Source: Chitinophaga niastensis
Lineage (GTDB): Bacteria; Bacteroidota; Bacteroidia; Chitinophagales; Chitinophagaceae
Direction: 5' to 3'
Assembly: GCF_003014755.1 (NCBI RefSeq)
Contig: NZ_PYAW01000002.1
Span: 1,178,001 to 1,242,000, forward strand
DNA: 64,000 nt
Shown here one piece after another: positions 1 through 8,328 of this stretch (positions within the stretch are counted from its first letter, which is position 1; each line of letters begins with the position of its first letter). Under the pieces are notes generated by a model, which was given only the letters and a program-made list of their open reading frames with translations, was not told where the DNA came from and ran no database searches. Position numbers and translations under genes: made by a program.

Positions 1-342
1 GAAAAAGGAAGATAAAATAGGAATTGTCAAAGTGCAAAAAGAAGTGAGCATACCTACGAATCCTGCGGAAACTCCTTTTTTCAGTAATAAAAGACAAACT
101 ACCAGGATGATCATCATCAGGGGAATGAGGATTATATTCACCTCATTCTGACTTATCATATTCAGAAACAGAAAACTCATTAACAATCCAACATAGAAGA
201 AGATATAATCAAATATCAATTTGATTTTCGCCTGTTCGTAGGTGTCATTTGTATGGAGTATAACTTTTCCTATCACAGCATTTTCTGTGCTGAGATATAT
301 GTTTTTTATAAATAACCAGGCTTGCCGGAAGAATTTTACCAT
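1..342 (-). CDS. Membrane protein, N-terminal part only (truncated by window edge)
   Basis: An open frame of 114 codons starts with ATG at 342 on the minus strand and runs off the left edge without a stop, so only the N-terminus is visible. After a short amphipathic start, three hydrophobic segments can be seen at about residues 43-61, 68-88 and 92-113. No catalytic motif is present in the visible part. Multi-span N-termini of this kind are common in Bacteroidota sensor histidine kinases, but this is only a guess. I do not recognise the family. Confidence 0.6.
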   Translation of the reverse strand, partial: MVKFFRQAWLFIKNIYLSTENAVIGKVILHTNDTYEQAKIKLIFDYIFFYVGLLMSFLFLNMISQNEVNIILIPLMMIILVVCLLLLKKGVSAGFVGMLTSFCTLTIPILSSFF

Positions 343-424
343 TGCTTCGTGCTTAGAAAGGGCAAATTATTGCATTAATACACAAAAGCAGATTCAACGT
401 TCGTGTGAATTATACACATAAAAA

Positions 425-450
425 AAGAGGTGCCGGTAAAGGCACCTCTT
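425..450 (-). terminator. Rho-independent terminator of the small heat shock gene
   Basis: A perfect 10-bp stem (425-434 with 441-450) has a 6-nt loop. The A-run at 421-426 becomes a U-tract on the minus-strand transcript. It lies about 50 nt past the stop of the heat shock gene that starts at 952. Confidence 0.85.
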
Positions 451-502
451 CATTAAATCCCACGTTATGATCAACTTTATTATTTGAAAGCTGACATTTC
501 CC

Positions 503-952
503 TTATTCCACTACTATTTCTTTTGGCGCTTCCTGTTTGTTTTCCTTTTTAGCCAGGATTACTTTCAGGATGCCATTTTCATATTTTGCATTGATCTTAC
601 CGGCGTCTACCACTTCGCTGATAGTGAAGGAGCGCTTGAAAGATTTAAAGTTAAACTCACGGCGTACCTGTTTATCGCCTTCTACCTTTGTTTCTGTTTT
701 CTTTTCCGCGCTGATTGTGATCGCCTTTTCGTCGGCGCTGATTTTAAAATCTTCTTTTGAGAAACCCGGTGCTACTACATCCAGGAGGAAAGCATCTTTC
801 GTTTCAACGATATTTACCGGCGGATGTGTGGTAAAATAATCGTTGGTCAGAAAATCGTCTTTAACATATTTGTTTAATCCACCATTGAGGATGTCTTCAA
901 CAATACCAAATGATTTGGAGAGCGGGCTGTGGTTAAATTTAATGTGTGTCAT
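503..952 (-). CDS. Hsp20/alpha-crystallin family small heat shock protein
   Basis: The 149-residue protein has the length and layout of a bacterial small heat shock protein: a short variable N-terminus (about 1-42), an alpha-crystallin domain (about 43-138) and a Lys/Glu-rich tail. The domain begins at the PPVNIVET segment and closes with the family hallmark A-x-x-x-x-G-I-L-x-V (KYENGILKVILAKKE). Such proteins are ATP-independent holdases that form oligomers in the cytoplasm and bind unfolding proteins; this role is family knowledge. The gene is monocistronic, ends at a strong hairpin, and is divergent from the bacilliredoxin gene. No clear heat-shock operator (for example CIRCE) was seen in the 237-nt gap. 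Confidence 0.95.
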   Translation of the reverse strand: MTHIKFNHSPLSKSFGIVEDILNGGLNKYVKDDFLTNDYFTTHPPVNIVETKDAFLLDVVAPGFSKEDFKISADEKAITISAEKKTETKVEGDKQVRREFNFKSFKRSFTISEVVDAGKINAKYENGILKVILAKKENKQEAPKEIVVE

Positions 953-1149
953 AGTTTTCTATAAGTTTTTTAGTGAAATCAATTTTTGTTTGATACCGGG
1001 TACAGATCAAATGGGATACCATGCCACTAAAACTGCTATTTTGTTAGTAAAAAAGTTACAGATTATGACATTGTGTCATTTGTATTGTAGTTATTGTGTC
1101 AAAAAGTCTATTTTCTTATCCATTTTTTTTCTTTCTGCTCCCATATATA

Positions 1150-1157
1150 TAACTTTG
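1150..1157 (+). promoter_or_regulatory. Candidate -7 box of the bacilliredoxin promoter
   Basis: TAACTTTG matches the Bacteroidota -7 consensus TAnnTTTG about 33 nt before the start codon at 1190. A matching TTG element at the expected upstream distance was not seen, so this is weak. Confidence 0.4.
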
Positions 1158-1189
1158 TGAAAAATCTAAACTGAAAAAATTATAATTAT

Positions 1190-1603
1190 ATGTATCCAGC
1201 GGAACTAGTAATGCCTATGAAGGCTGAATTGACAGATAACGGCTTTGAAGAATTGCTCACTGTAGACAATGTTGAAAGCACCCTGAAGAAAGATGGTACT
1301 ACCCTGGTAGTTATCAACTCTGTATGTGGTTGTTCTGCCGGTACTGCCCGCCCGGGTGTACTGATGGCGGTAGCTCACAGCGAAAAGAAACCAGACAGGC
1401 TGACAACCAGCTTCGCCGGTTTTGATGGTGATGCTGTTAAACAAATACGTACACACCTGTTACCTTATCCTCCTTCTTCCCCATCTATCGCTTTATTTAA
1501 GAATGGTGAATTAGTACACCTGATCGAACGTCATATGATTGAAGGTCGTTCAGCACAAATGATTGCTGCGAACCTCGCAGATGCTTTCGAACAATATTGC
1601 TAA
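1190..1603 (+). CDS. BrxA/BrxB family bacilliredoxin
   Basis: This 137-residue thioredoxin-fold protein carries the CGC motif of the bacilliredoxin (YphP/YqiW) family at residues 46-48, preceded by VVINSV. It also has a conserved Cys near the end of the chain (EQYC). In Firmicutes these proteins remove bacillithiol from S-bacillithiolated proteins. Many Bacteroidota carry both the family and bacillithiol synthesis genes, but none of the latter are in this window. The start at 1190 follows a TAACTTTG promoter-like box by a suitable distance; the internal Met at residue 8 or 10 is an alternative. It precedes lgt on the same strand, with a weak hairpin between the two. Confidence 0.93.
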   Translation: MYPAELVMPMKAELTDNGFEELLTVDNVESTLKKDGTTLVVINSVCGCSAGTARPGVLMAVAHSEKKPDRLTTSFAGFDGDAVKQIRTHLLPYPPSSPSIALFKNGELVHLIERHMIEGRSAQMIAANLADAFEQYC

Positions 1604-1615
1604 ATATTCACATTC

Positions 1616-1638
1616 CGAATTTCCAATTTAGAAATTCG
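1616..1638 (+). terminator. Small AT-rich hairpin between bacilliredoxin gene and lgt
   Basis: A perfect 8-bp inverted repeat (cgaatttc at 1616-1623, gaaattcg at 1631-1638) with a 7-nt loop lies 12 nt after the stop. It lacks a T-run, so termination is uncertain. Confidence 0.35.
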
Positions 1639-1730
1639 AAATTGCATCGTACTTTGGTGGTTTGATTTTCCTTTTGATTAAATTCGGCTTTGTTCATAGG
1701 AAGATTCAGATCACCAATTTTTTTACGGCT

Positions 1731-3032
1731 ATGTATCCTAATTTATATTACGCATTCAGAGATCTGCTTGGTTTAGAGATTCCGTTTCTGAAGATTTTCC
1801 AAACGTTTGGCTTTTTTGTAGCTATTGCTTTTTTAGCAGGAGCTTATATATTGACGCGTGAATTAAAGCGCTATGAAGCGCAGGGATTGTTAAAAGGCAT
1901 TCCGGAAAAAGTAATTGCAGGGCTGCCTGCCTCACCAGCTGAAATAATAGGCAATGCTACTGTCGGTTTCCTCCTTGGGTTTAAAGTATTAGGCATTGCT
2001 TTTCAATGGGATAAGGCTTCACAGGATTTTCAGGGATATATTTTTTCCAACCAGGGAAGCTGGATCACTGGTATTGCATTAGGTGCTTTAATGGCCTGGT
2101 ACAAATATGCTACTAAGAAAAAGGATGCACTGCCTAAGCCTGAAGAGAAGATGGTGATGGTAATGCCTCACCACCGTGTACCGGATATTATTGTAATGGC
2201 GGCTATCGCAGGTTTACTGGGCGCCAAAATTTTTCATAATCTCGAAAACTGGAACGACTTTGTACAGGATCCTATCAGCGCCTTGCTGTCGTTTAGTGGC
2301 CTCACCTTCTATGGTGGCCTCATTGTGGCTGCTATTGTTATAATTAGTTACGCCCGTAAAAAAGGATTTAATATCCGTGCACTCATTGATAGTGCGGCAC
2401 CTGCATTAATGCTGGCTTATGCTATTGGAAGAATGGGCTGCCATTTCTCCGGCGATGGCGACTGGGGTATTTATAACAGTGCTTATGGCATTGACAGTAA
2501 TACCGGACATTCAGTGAAAATGGCACCTGCAGCATTTAATGACGTGGTACAAAAGAACAGCAGCTTTTTCCTGCAGCAATACAGCAGTGTTGATAAAATT
2601 CCGCATGCAGCCTTTGAAAAACCAGCTGCGCTGGGCTTTCTGCCCGACTGGTTCTTTGCCTACGGGTATCCGCACAACGTAATTAAAGAAGGCATTCAGC
2701 TGGCCGGTTGTGAAGGACAATATTGCAAAGTGTTACCTACTGCCGTATATCCAACACCGTTATATGAAATTATTGTATGCCTGGTTTTATTCGGATTGCT
2801 TTGGGCTATCCGTAAAAAAGTGAAGATACCAGGCGTAATATTTGGTATCTATCTGATATTAAATGGTGTTGAAAGATTTTTTATAGAGAAAATAAGAGTG
2901 GACACCCGGTATGATATTTTCGGTTTTCATCCAACACAGGCAGAAATCATTTCTACCCTGCTGGTCATTGGCGGTATAGTGTTAATAGGTTATTACCGTA
3001 AGAAAAATTCAGCCGCAAACACGCTTTCCTGA
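1731..3032 (+). CDS. lgt: Prolipoprotein diacylglyceryl transferase Lgt
   Basis: Lgt moves a diacylglyceryl group from phosphatidylglycerol to the lipobox Cys of prolipoproteins at the inner membrane. The protein shows several membrane helices. It has the YGGLIV segment corresponding to the HGGL motif, the GRMGC signature (family GRxGN), the GDGDWG motif usual in Bacteroidota homologues, and a C-terminal ERFFIEKIR stretch with the conserved Arg. From the ATG at 1731 it is 433 residues, longer than the roughly 290 of E. coli Lgt. The extra length lies mainly between GDGDWG and the YPTPLYE segment. An in-frame ATG at 1662 exists, but its 23 extra residues are not hydrophobic-signal-like and precede the typical MYPNLYY start. 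Several lipoproteins in this window would be substrates. The hemerythrin gene follows 9 nt downstream. Confidence 0.95.
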   Translation: MYPNLYYAFRDLLGLEIPFLKIFQTFGFFVAIAFLAGAYILTRELKRYEAQGLLKGIPEKVIAGLPASPAEIIGNATVGFLLGFKVLGIAFQWDKASQDFQGYIFSNQGSWITGIALGALMAWYKYATKKKDALPKPEEKMVMVMPHHRVPDIIVMAAIAGLLGAKIFHNLENWNDFVQDPISALLSFSGLTFYGGLIVAAIVIISYARKKGFNIRALIDSAAPALMLAYAIGRMGCHFSGDGDWGIYNSAYGIDSNTGHSVKMAPAAFNDVVQKNSSFFLQQYSSVDKIPHAAFEKPAALGFLPDWFFAYGYPHNVIKEGIQLAGCEGQYCKVLPTAVYPTPLYEIIVCLVLFGLLWAIRKKVKIPGVIFGIYLILNGVERFFIEKIRVDTRYDIFGFHPTQAEIISTLLVIGGIVLIGYYRKKNSAANTLS

Positions 3033-3041
3033 TAGTATTAT

Positions 3042-3470
3042 ATGCAACGCCACACGTCTTTAGTATCCTTGTCGCATGAGCACAAGCGTCTTTTATTTGT
3101 ATGTCGCTACCTGAAAAAAGATGCAGCGCCATACGAAGGGTTTCCATTGGAAACACAAGCCAAATTTGAATATATAGTGAAGGTATTTCAGGAATTAATG
3201 GTGCCTCATATTCAGAAAGAAGAATACCTTTTTGAAAAATGTGCCGGCAAAAATGCTGTTATAGATGCCATGATGCTGGAGTTACAGGAAGAACACCGCC
3301 TCATTTCGCGTATGTATAGCGCCCTCACCGTGAGTACTGACCTGGACGCATCTATGGATGTACTGGCTACCAGCCTGGAGGCACACATCCGGAAAGAGGA
3401 GCGTGAATTTTTTGAGTTGCTCCAGCAGGAGCTGCCTTTATTACTGGCTGATTTACAGTTGGAGAATTAA
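3042..3470 (+). CDS. Hemerythrin HHE-domain protein
   Basis: This 142-residue helical protein carries the di-iron ligand pattern of the hemerythrin cation-binding family: a His in SHEHKRL (residues 12-14), HxxxE at 56-60 (HIQKE), His 85 in EEHRL, and HxxxE at 115-119 (HIRKE). Family members bind O2 or NO, or store or sense iron; the actual role here is unknown. It starts 9 nt after the lgt stop and is probably co-transcribed with it. It is a small single-domain protein without signal peptide or membrane segment, so a cytoplasmic location is likely. Confidence 0.88.
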   Translation: MQRHTSLVSLSHEHKRLLFVCRYLKKDAAPYEGFPLETQAKFEYIVKVFQELMVPHIQKEEYLFEKCAGKNAVIDAMMLELQEEHRLISRMYSALTVSTDLDASMDVLATSLEAHIRKEEREFFELLQQELPLLLADLQLEN

Positions 3471-3667
3471 TATGTTTACGGGTGCTTTAGTATTATCGCA
3501 TTAACATGTTATTGGACAGCATAAATAAAATAAGTATTTTGCCGGAAGGGTCATCGCACTATATGACTGTAAATTTGTTGTAGCCATTTTTTTATTGTCG
3601 TCTGTTACTGGCGTTTATCCATTGTTGTTGAGCTGATAAATAAACCTATGACTATTTAATTAGAGTT

Positions 3668-4594
3668 ATGCGTACTTTTTATTTCAGCTTATTAATTATT
3701 TGCTCGTTAGGTCCCCTCAATACCTTTGCCTCCAACAGGGAAGACAGTCTCGGTAAATATGACAAGCTTGATTCAATAGATATGCTTACTTCCTCCTTTA
3801 CCTATAAGGTAGGAGAGCAGCAGCTTGGTAATGTAGCCACCTTGCAGGTGCCGGATGGCTATCGCTTTTTAGATGCCACCCAAAGCCGGGTGCTGGTAGA
3901 GCATGTGTGGGGGAATCCGGAAAATCCGAATTCACTGGGTTTGTTATTGCCGGCCCGGGTAGGGCCGCTCGACAAAGACGTATGGGGATTTCTCGTGTCT
4001 TATGAACCATCCGGTTATCTGGATGAGGGAAATGCACGGTTAATAAATTATACGACACTGCTGGAGGAGATGAAAGAAGATCTCAGAAAAGAGAATGTAT
4101 TGCGCCAGGGCAAAGGATTTGGTATTATAACCAGTATGGACTGGGCTTTCCCACCTTATTACGATAAAAAAACACATGCCCTGCATTGGGCCAGGATACT
4201 GCATTTCAGGTATAGCCATCAGTCTATATTAAATTATGAAGTGCGGCTGCTGGGCCGGAGAGGTGCCCTGTGTTTTACTGCTGTTGGTAATCCTTCCCAG
4301 TTAAACCTGATTCAAAAGCAGTTGAAGTCAATTACAGGCGTGGCCCGCTTTACTAACGGTAATAACTATACGGATTTTAATCCCCGCACCGATGGAGCCA
4401 CCATGTGGGTGCCGGAAGCTTCCACGGTAAGTCGTATTTTGTCGCCTGTTAACCTGCTCCTGTGGCTGCGTAACACCTGGTTGTTGCTGATCGTTTCCTG
4501 CTGTATGGTGTTATTTGTATATGCTATGCAATATTACCACCGCCGCAAACCTACCTATCGCAAAATGATCCATATAGATGAAAGTTTAAACTAA
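3668..4594 (+). CDS. DUF2167 domain membrane-anchored exported protein
   Basis: The 308-residue product has an N-terminal signal peptide (about 1-21, ending FAS), a periplasmic DUF2167 region and one C-terminal transmembrane helix (about 270-287) followed by a basic tail. The DUF2167 hallmarks visible are the segment with GNPENPNSLGLLLP, a WGFLVSYEPSGYL stretch, and the W-x-x-P-P-Y-Y-D...L-x-W-A motif around residues 158-176. The family is widespread among Gram-negatives, its function is not established, and I do not infer one. The gene stands alone, 197 nt after the hemerythrin gene. Confidence 0.85.
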   Translation: MRTFYFSLLIICSLGPLNTFASNREDSLGKYDKLDSIDMLTSSFTYKVGEQQLGNVATLQVPDGYRFLDATQSRVLVEHVWGNPENPNSLGLLLPARVGPLDKDVWGFLVSYEPSGYLDEGNARLINYTTLLEEMKEDLRKENVLRQGKGFGIITSMDWAFPPYYDKKTHALHWARILHFRYSHQSILNYEVRLLGRRGALCFTAVGNPSQLNLIQKQLKSITGVARFTNGNNYTDFNPRTDGATMWVPEASTVSRILSPVNLLLWLRNTWLLLIVSCCMVLFVYAMQYYHRRKPTYRKMIHIDESLN

Positions 4595-4698
4595 GGCAGG
4601 CATCTTCCTATAATATATAATATAAAAACTGTTTGTTTATCCTGTTATAATACCGGCTATCCGGCATTAAAACCGCTATTTAAGTAACCCGTTTTCCC

Positions 4699-4730
4699 CG
4701 TGCAACTTTATCCTTTCCCATTCGTCTTCT
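4699..4730 (+). promoter_or_regulatory. ECF-type promoter motif, copy 1
   Basis: The element CGTGCAACTTT is followed after 14 nt by GTCTTCTAAT. The same element (CGTGCAACTTT, 13 nt, GTCTTTATAAT) lies directly before the ECF sigma gene at 7762. Counted from AAC to GTCTT the spacers are 17 and 16 nt, typical of ECF -35/-10 spacing. The recurrence is seen in the sequence; assigning it to the nearby sigma factor is inference. Confidence 0.5.
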
Positions 4731-4827
4731 AATCATTCAATACATTATTTACCATTCGTCCCTTTCTAATGACCGTTTGTGTAATGCTATGTACTGTGTA
4801 ATGCATAATACCTACTTTTACATCGTA

Positions 4828-4861
4828 GTAGTTAATCTACTGTAGTAGTCTAACTACTGTA
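4828..4861 (+). promoter_or_regulatory. Tandem 17-bp operator (GTAGT-NNNN-CTACTGTA x2)
   Basis: Two abutting 17-nt copies, 4828-4844 and 4845-4861, share GTAGT at the start and CTACTGTA at the end and differ in the central four bases. A partial third copy follows. Each contains the dyad GTAG-N5-CTAC and contributes to CTAC-T-GTAG. Such clustered dyads are typical of BlaI/CopY/MecI-type or similar winged-helix repressors, whose sites carry TAC/GTA half-sites. The cognate regulator is not identified. Confidence 0.55.
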
Positions 4862-4932
4862 GTATAGGAGCTAAAGATCTAAAAAATTTTACCTAAAAAA
4901 CCAAACAAATAATATTCTAAATCGCCCTTTAT

Positions 4933-7410
4933 ATGAAAGCAATTTTTAAAGCCTTAACATTGACAATGAGTGTGTTAGGCGCTACTTTAACCTCACAGGC
5001 ACAAAATGGTCCAAGTGTGGCAGGACAAATTAACCAGGCAGGCAACAAGCCGGTAGAATTTGCTACCGTTACTTTATTAAAAGCAAAAGACTCTTCCTTA
5101 GTAAAAGGTGCAATCGCAGATATCAGTGGTAAATACGAATTTGAACAGGTGAAACAGGGGAAATACCTGGTTGCTGCCGTTTCAGTTGGTATGACCAAAG
5201 TATATAGTAACGCTTTTGAAGTTGGTACTACCACCGTTCGCGTACCAGCCGTTTCACTGGAAACTGCTTCCAAAAGTCTGAAAGGTATTGATGTAACCGC
5301 CCGCAAGCCCTTTATAGAACAGAAAGCAGACAAAATGATTGTAAATGTGGAAAGCAGCATTACTGCTGCCGGTGGAACTGCCATGGAAGCATTGGAAAAA
5401 TCACCTACCATTACTGTAGATAAAGATGGTAACATCTCCATGAAAGGTAAAAGTGGTGTAGTAATTATGATTGATGGTAAACAAACCAACATGAGTTCCC
5501 AGGATGTTGCCGAGCTGCTGAAAAGTATGCCAGCGTCCAATCTTGATCAGATTGAACTGATTGCCAATCCTTCCGCCAAGTACGATGCGGCCGGCAACTC
5601 CGGAATCATTAACCTGAAATTAAAGAAGAATACCAGCTACGGTACCAACGGAAATGTTACCCTGGGCGGCTCTTACGGTATGTGGCCCCGCTGGAACGGC
5701 GGTTTAAACCTGAATCACCGTAACGCTAAATTTAATGTGTATGGTTCTTACAACTATAGCTACCGCGAACAGGAAAATGATCTGGGCATTTACCGTACAT
5801 TAACCGACAATAATCAATTTAAGGTATTTGACCAGACGAACATTGCAAAACGGACTTCCACCTATCAGGCAGGTAAAATAGGTGCTGATTATTTTATCAG
5901 TAAAGGCCACACTATTGGTGTGATGGTAGATCTGACAGCAAATGATCACAACGATCCCAGCTTTGCTACTACCCGTATAGGTAACGGACAAGTGATAGAT
6001 TCTATCTTACACACTAATACTACTGATAACGGTACCTGGAAAAGAGGTGCTTATAATGTTAACTACCGTGGTATACTGGATTCAACCGGAAAAGAACTGA
6101 ACATTGACCTGGATTATGCGAAGAATACTAACAAACAACTCTCACAGATATATGCACTTACCCGCGATGGTATTGGTAAAAACATAATGGGTAGCGATAC
6201 TTCCCGTAATAACCAGCCTTCCAACATTGAGATTAAAACAGCGAAAATTGATTATACACATCCGCTGAAAAACCAGGCGAAACTGGAAGCAGGTGTTAAA
6301 GTGAGCTTTGTAACAACAGATAACAATGCCCGTTTTGATTCTCTCAAAGGTGGTAACTGGATACTGGATGAAAATCGTTCCAACCATTTTATATACAAGG
6401 AAAATATCAATGCCGCTTATCTCAACTTTAATAAGCAATACAAAAAACTCAATGTGCAGGTAGGTTTACGTGGAGAACAAACACATATTTCTTCTAATTC
6501 TGAATCTGTAAAAGGACAGAATAACACCGTGATAAAGAATGATTCTACTTATTTTAATCTGTTTCCAAGCGCAGCATTGACTTATGAACTGAATAAGAAC
6601 AATACCCTGGGATTGAGCTATAGTCGCCGTATTCAGCGCCCGAGCTATGAGGATCTGAATCCGTTTGAATTTTACCTGGACAGATATACCAAGGCAGCCG
6701 GTAACCCAAATCTGAAACCACAGTATTCCAATAACTTTGAAATTACACACACCTTCAAACAGTTCCTCATTACTTCTATCGGTTACTCTCATACCAAAGA
6801 TATGATGGCAAGGATACTGGAAGCTGATGTTGACAAATCTACCGGTGATACTACTGTGCTCAAGTATAAATTTATGAACGTGGCCAAGGCTGACAACTTC
6901 AACCTGAATGTGTCCGTACCGATGCCGATCACTAAATGGTGGACAAGTTTTACCACTATCTCCGTTTCTTATGCGATGTATCAGACTATTGTGAATAACA
7001 GCACAGTGGATCTCGCTGCTACCGGTTTCTTTGGCCGCACACAGCAAACATTTACCCTGACTAAAAATCTGTCTGCTGAAGCAACCATCTTCTATGTTTC
7101 TCCACAGATAGCAGGTCAGGAGTTTTTCAGAATGAAGTCTATGGGTAGCCTGGATCTGGGTTTACAACAAAAGGTAATGAAAGGTAAAGGCACCGTGAAA
7201 CTGAATGTGACAGATGTTTTGAAGACCAACCATTTCCGTGGTTCCTTTGATAACGGCGGCAGAAATACAGCTGTAACCAGCATGTGGGATGCGCAGCAGG
7301 TACGTATGACTTTCACTTACCGCTTTGGTAACAACAATGTGAAGGCCGCACGTAACCGTCAGACAGGACTGGAAGCGGAACAAAATCGTGTAAAACAGGG
7401 GGGTAATTAA
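4933..7410 (+). CDS. Outer membrane beta-barrel family protein (carboxypeptidase-regulatory-like + barrel)
   Basis: The 825-residue protein begins with a signal peptide (about 1-24, SQAQ). A carboxypeptidase-regulatory-like beta-sandwich (about 27-110) and a plug-like region (about 120-230, with the VMIDGKQT...LLKSMPASNLDQIELIANPSAKYDAAGNSGIINLKLKK block, described here from its two ends) follow. The rest is a beta-barrel ending in a Gly/Asn-rich tail. This is the architecture of the OMP_b-brl_3 family, a TonB-receptor-like group in Bacteroidota without an obvious SusD partner. Neither substrate nor a clear TonB box can be named. The upstream region carries an ECF-like promoter also found before the sigma gene at 7762, and a tandem operator, so it is probably a regulated envelope gene. 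A hairpin follows. Confidence 0.9.
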   Translation: MKAIFKALTLTMSVLGATLTSQAQNGPSVAGQINQAGNKPVEFATVTLLKAKDSSLVKGAIADISGKYEFEQVKQGKYLVAAVSVGMTKVYSNAFEVGTTTVRVPAVSLETASKSLKGIDVTARKPFIEQKADKMIVNVESSITAAGGTAMEALEKSPTITVDKDGNISMKGKSGVVIMIDGKQTNMSSQDVAELLKSMPASNLDQIELIANPSAKYDAAGNSGIINLKLKKNTSYGTNGNVTLGGSYGMWPRWNGGLNLNHRNAKFNVYGSYNYSYREQENDLGIYRTLTDNNQFKVFDQTNIAKRTSTYQAGKIGADYFISKGHTIGVMVDLTANDHNDPSFATTRIGNGQVIDSILHTNTTDNGTWKRGAYNVNYRGILDSTGKELNIDLDYAKNTNKQLSQIYALTRDGIGKNIMGSDTSRNNQPSNIEIKTAKIDYTHPLKNQAKLEAGVKVSFVTTDNNARFDSLKGGNWILDENRSNHFIYKENINAAYLNFNKQYKKLNVQVGLRGEQTHISSNSESVKGQNNTVIKNDSTYFNLFPSAALTYELNKNNTLGLSYSRRIQRPSYEDLNPFEFYLDRYTKAAGNPNLKPQYSNNFEITHTFKQFLITSIGYSHTKDMMARILEADVDKSTGDTTVLKYKFMNVAKADNFNLNVSVPMPITKWWTSFTTISVSYAMYQTIVNNSTVDLAATGFFGRTQQTFTLTKNLSAEATIFYVSPQIAGQEFFRMKSMGSLDLGLQQKVMKGKGTVKLNVTDVLKTNHFRGSFDNGGRNTAVTSMWDAQQVRMTFTYRFGNNNVKAARNRQTGLEAEQNRVKQGGN

Positions 7411-7454
7411 TATATATCCTTACCCTAAAGATGGTTTTTTAGGTATATAAGGAT

Positions 7455-7491
7455 GGGAAAAACGCGGCCTCTCATTGGGCTGCGTTTTCCC
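7455..7491 (+). terminator. Hairpin after the outer-membrane barrel gene
   Basis: A near-perfect stem (gggaaaaacgcggcc paired with ggctgcgttttccc) with an 8-nt loop lies 45 nt past the stop at 7410. The following bases are only moderately T-rich. Confidence 0.6.
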
Positions 7492-7728
7492 TTAATCGAC
7501 ACTTAAAAAACGCTTTAAATAAGGATGTATGTATTTCGTCACAAAAAATGCCTGTTTGGTAGAATTTGATCCTGGCAGGTGTTGGTTTGAATTATTTTTG
7601 ATAAAAATTTCGAGAAGATATTTTTTTTCATCCATCTCTATAAATATATAATAATCAATCTTTAAGACAATTATTGCCGATTTTCAGCCAGGCAGAGAGA
7701 ATATTAAACAGGAAAACCTAACAACGAA

Positions 7729-7760
7729 CGTGCAACTTTTTTTACAATTACTGTCTTTAT
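7729..7760 (+). promoter_or_regulatory. ECF-type promoter motif, copy 2 (sigma autoregulation)
   Basis: CGTGCAACTTT, 13 nt, then GTCTTTATAAT directly abuts the ATG at 7762. If used, the transcript would start at or very near the start codon (leaderless or nearly so). It is the second occurrence of the motif at 4699-4730, which suggests the sigma factor activates its own operon. Confidence 0.5.
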
Positions 7761-7761
7761 A

Positions 7762-8328
7762 ATGAAAGCATCAGCCAATAACTTGAATCAGACGCAAATA
7801 GCAGAGAATGTAGTAGACCGTTGCAAGAAGGGGGATGTTCGCGCATTCCGCGAACTATACGATGCGTATTCAGCTGCTATGTACAATATTTGTTTGCGTA
7901 TGACCAATAATGTAAGTGATGCAGAAGACACTTTGCAGGAAGCTTTTATGCAGGTACACAAAAACATTCATAAGCTGGAACGTGACAGCAGCGTGAGTGC
8001 CTGGATTAAGCGGATAGTGGTGAATCATTGTTTAAATACACTGCGTAAAAAGAAAGTGTATTTTGAAGAAGTAGACGAAGTAGAGGTCGTAGCAGAAGAG
8101 GGAGTTGATGAAGCACAATTTACCATGACGGTAGCTGCTGTTAAAACAGCCATCCATGGCTTACCACAAGGGTATCGCACCGTGCTGAATCTCTATCTTT
8201 TTGAAGCTTATTCACATCGTGAAATAGCTGATATGCTGGGTATCACTGAATCTACCGCCAAAACGCAGTATATGCGTGCAAAGGAAAAAGTAAGACAAAT
8301 TGTAAAACAACAAAATGTAATTCGTTAA
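7762..8328 (+). CDS. ECF RNA polymerase sigma factor (sigma-70 family)
   Basis: The 188-residue protein has the two ECF domains. Sigma-2 (about 18-90) includes the -10 recognition helix block with DAEDTLQEAFMQVHKNI and the WIKRIVVNHCLNTLRKKK segment. Sigma-4 (about 120-180) ends in a helix-turn-helix (YSHREIADMLGITESTAKTQ). It directs RNA polymerase to a small set of promoters. Its stop overlaps the start of the next gene (TAATG), which encodes a membrane protein with anti-sigma character, so the two are translationally coupled. The promoter motif immediately upstream recurs before the barrel gene at 4933. Confidence 0.95.
   Translation: MKASANNLNQTQIAENVVDRCKKGDVRAFRELYDAYSAAMYNICLRMTNNVSDAEDTLQEAFMQVHKNIHKLERDSSVSAWIKRIVVNHCLNTLRKKKVYFEEVDEVEVVAEEGVDEAQFTMTVAAVKTAIHGLPQGYRTVLNLYLFEAYSHREIADMLGITESTAKTQYMRAKEKVRQIVKQQNVIR

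Larger units (their letters stand above)
4595..4932 (+). other. Intergenic regulatory region upstream of the outer-membrane barrel gene
   Basis: This 338-nt stretch holds no credible gene. It contains an ECF-like promoter motif (4699-4730), a weak TAnnTTTG-like box (TACTTTTA, 4813-4820) and a 17-bp tandem operator (4828-4861), all upstream of the barrel gene starting at 4933. Confidence 0.6.
7411..7761 (+). other. Intergenic region between barrel gene and ECF sigma operon
   Basis: These 351 nt hold no credible gene. They contain the hairpin at 7455-7491 and, at the distal end, the ECF-like promoter motif at 7729-7760 that abuts the sigma start codon. The remainder is AT-rich without a recognised signal. 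Confidence 0.6.

Noticed and set aside
1662..1730. Upstream ATG of lgt at 1662
   Set aside because: The extra 23 residues do not match Lgt proteins, which begin near the MYPNLYY segment.
4929..5540. 203-codon ORF on the minus strand inside the outer-membrane barrel gene
   Set aside because: It is an antisense shadow of a clear coding frame, with no motif, signal or own promoter.
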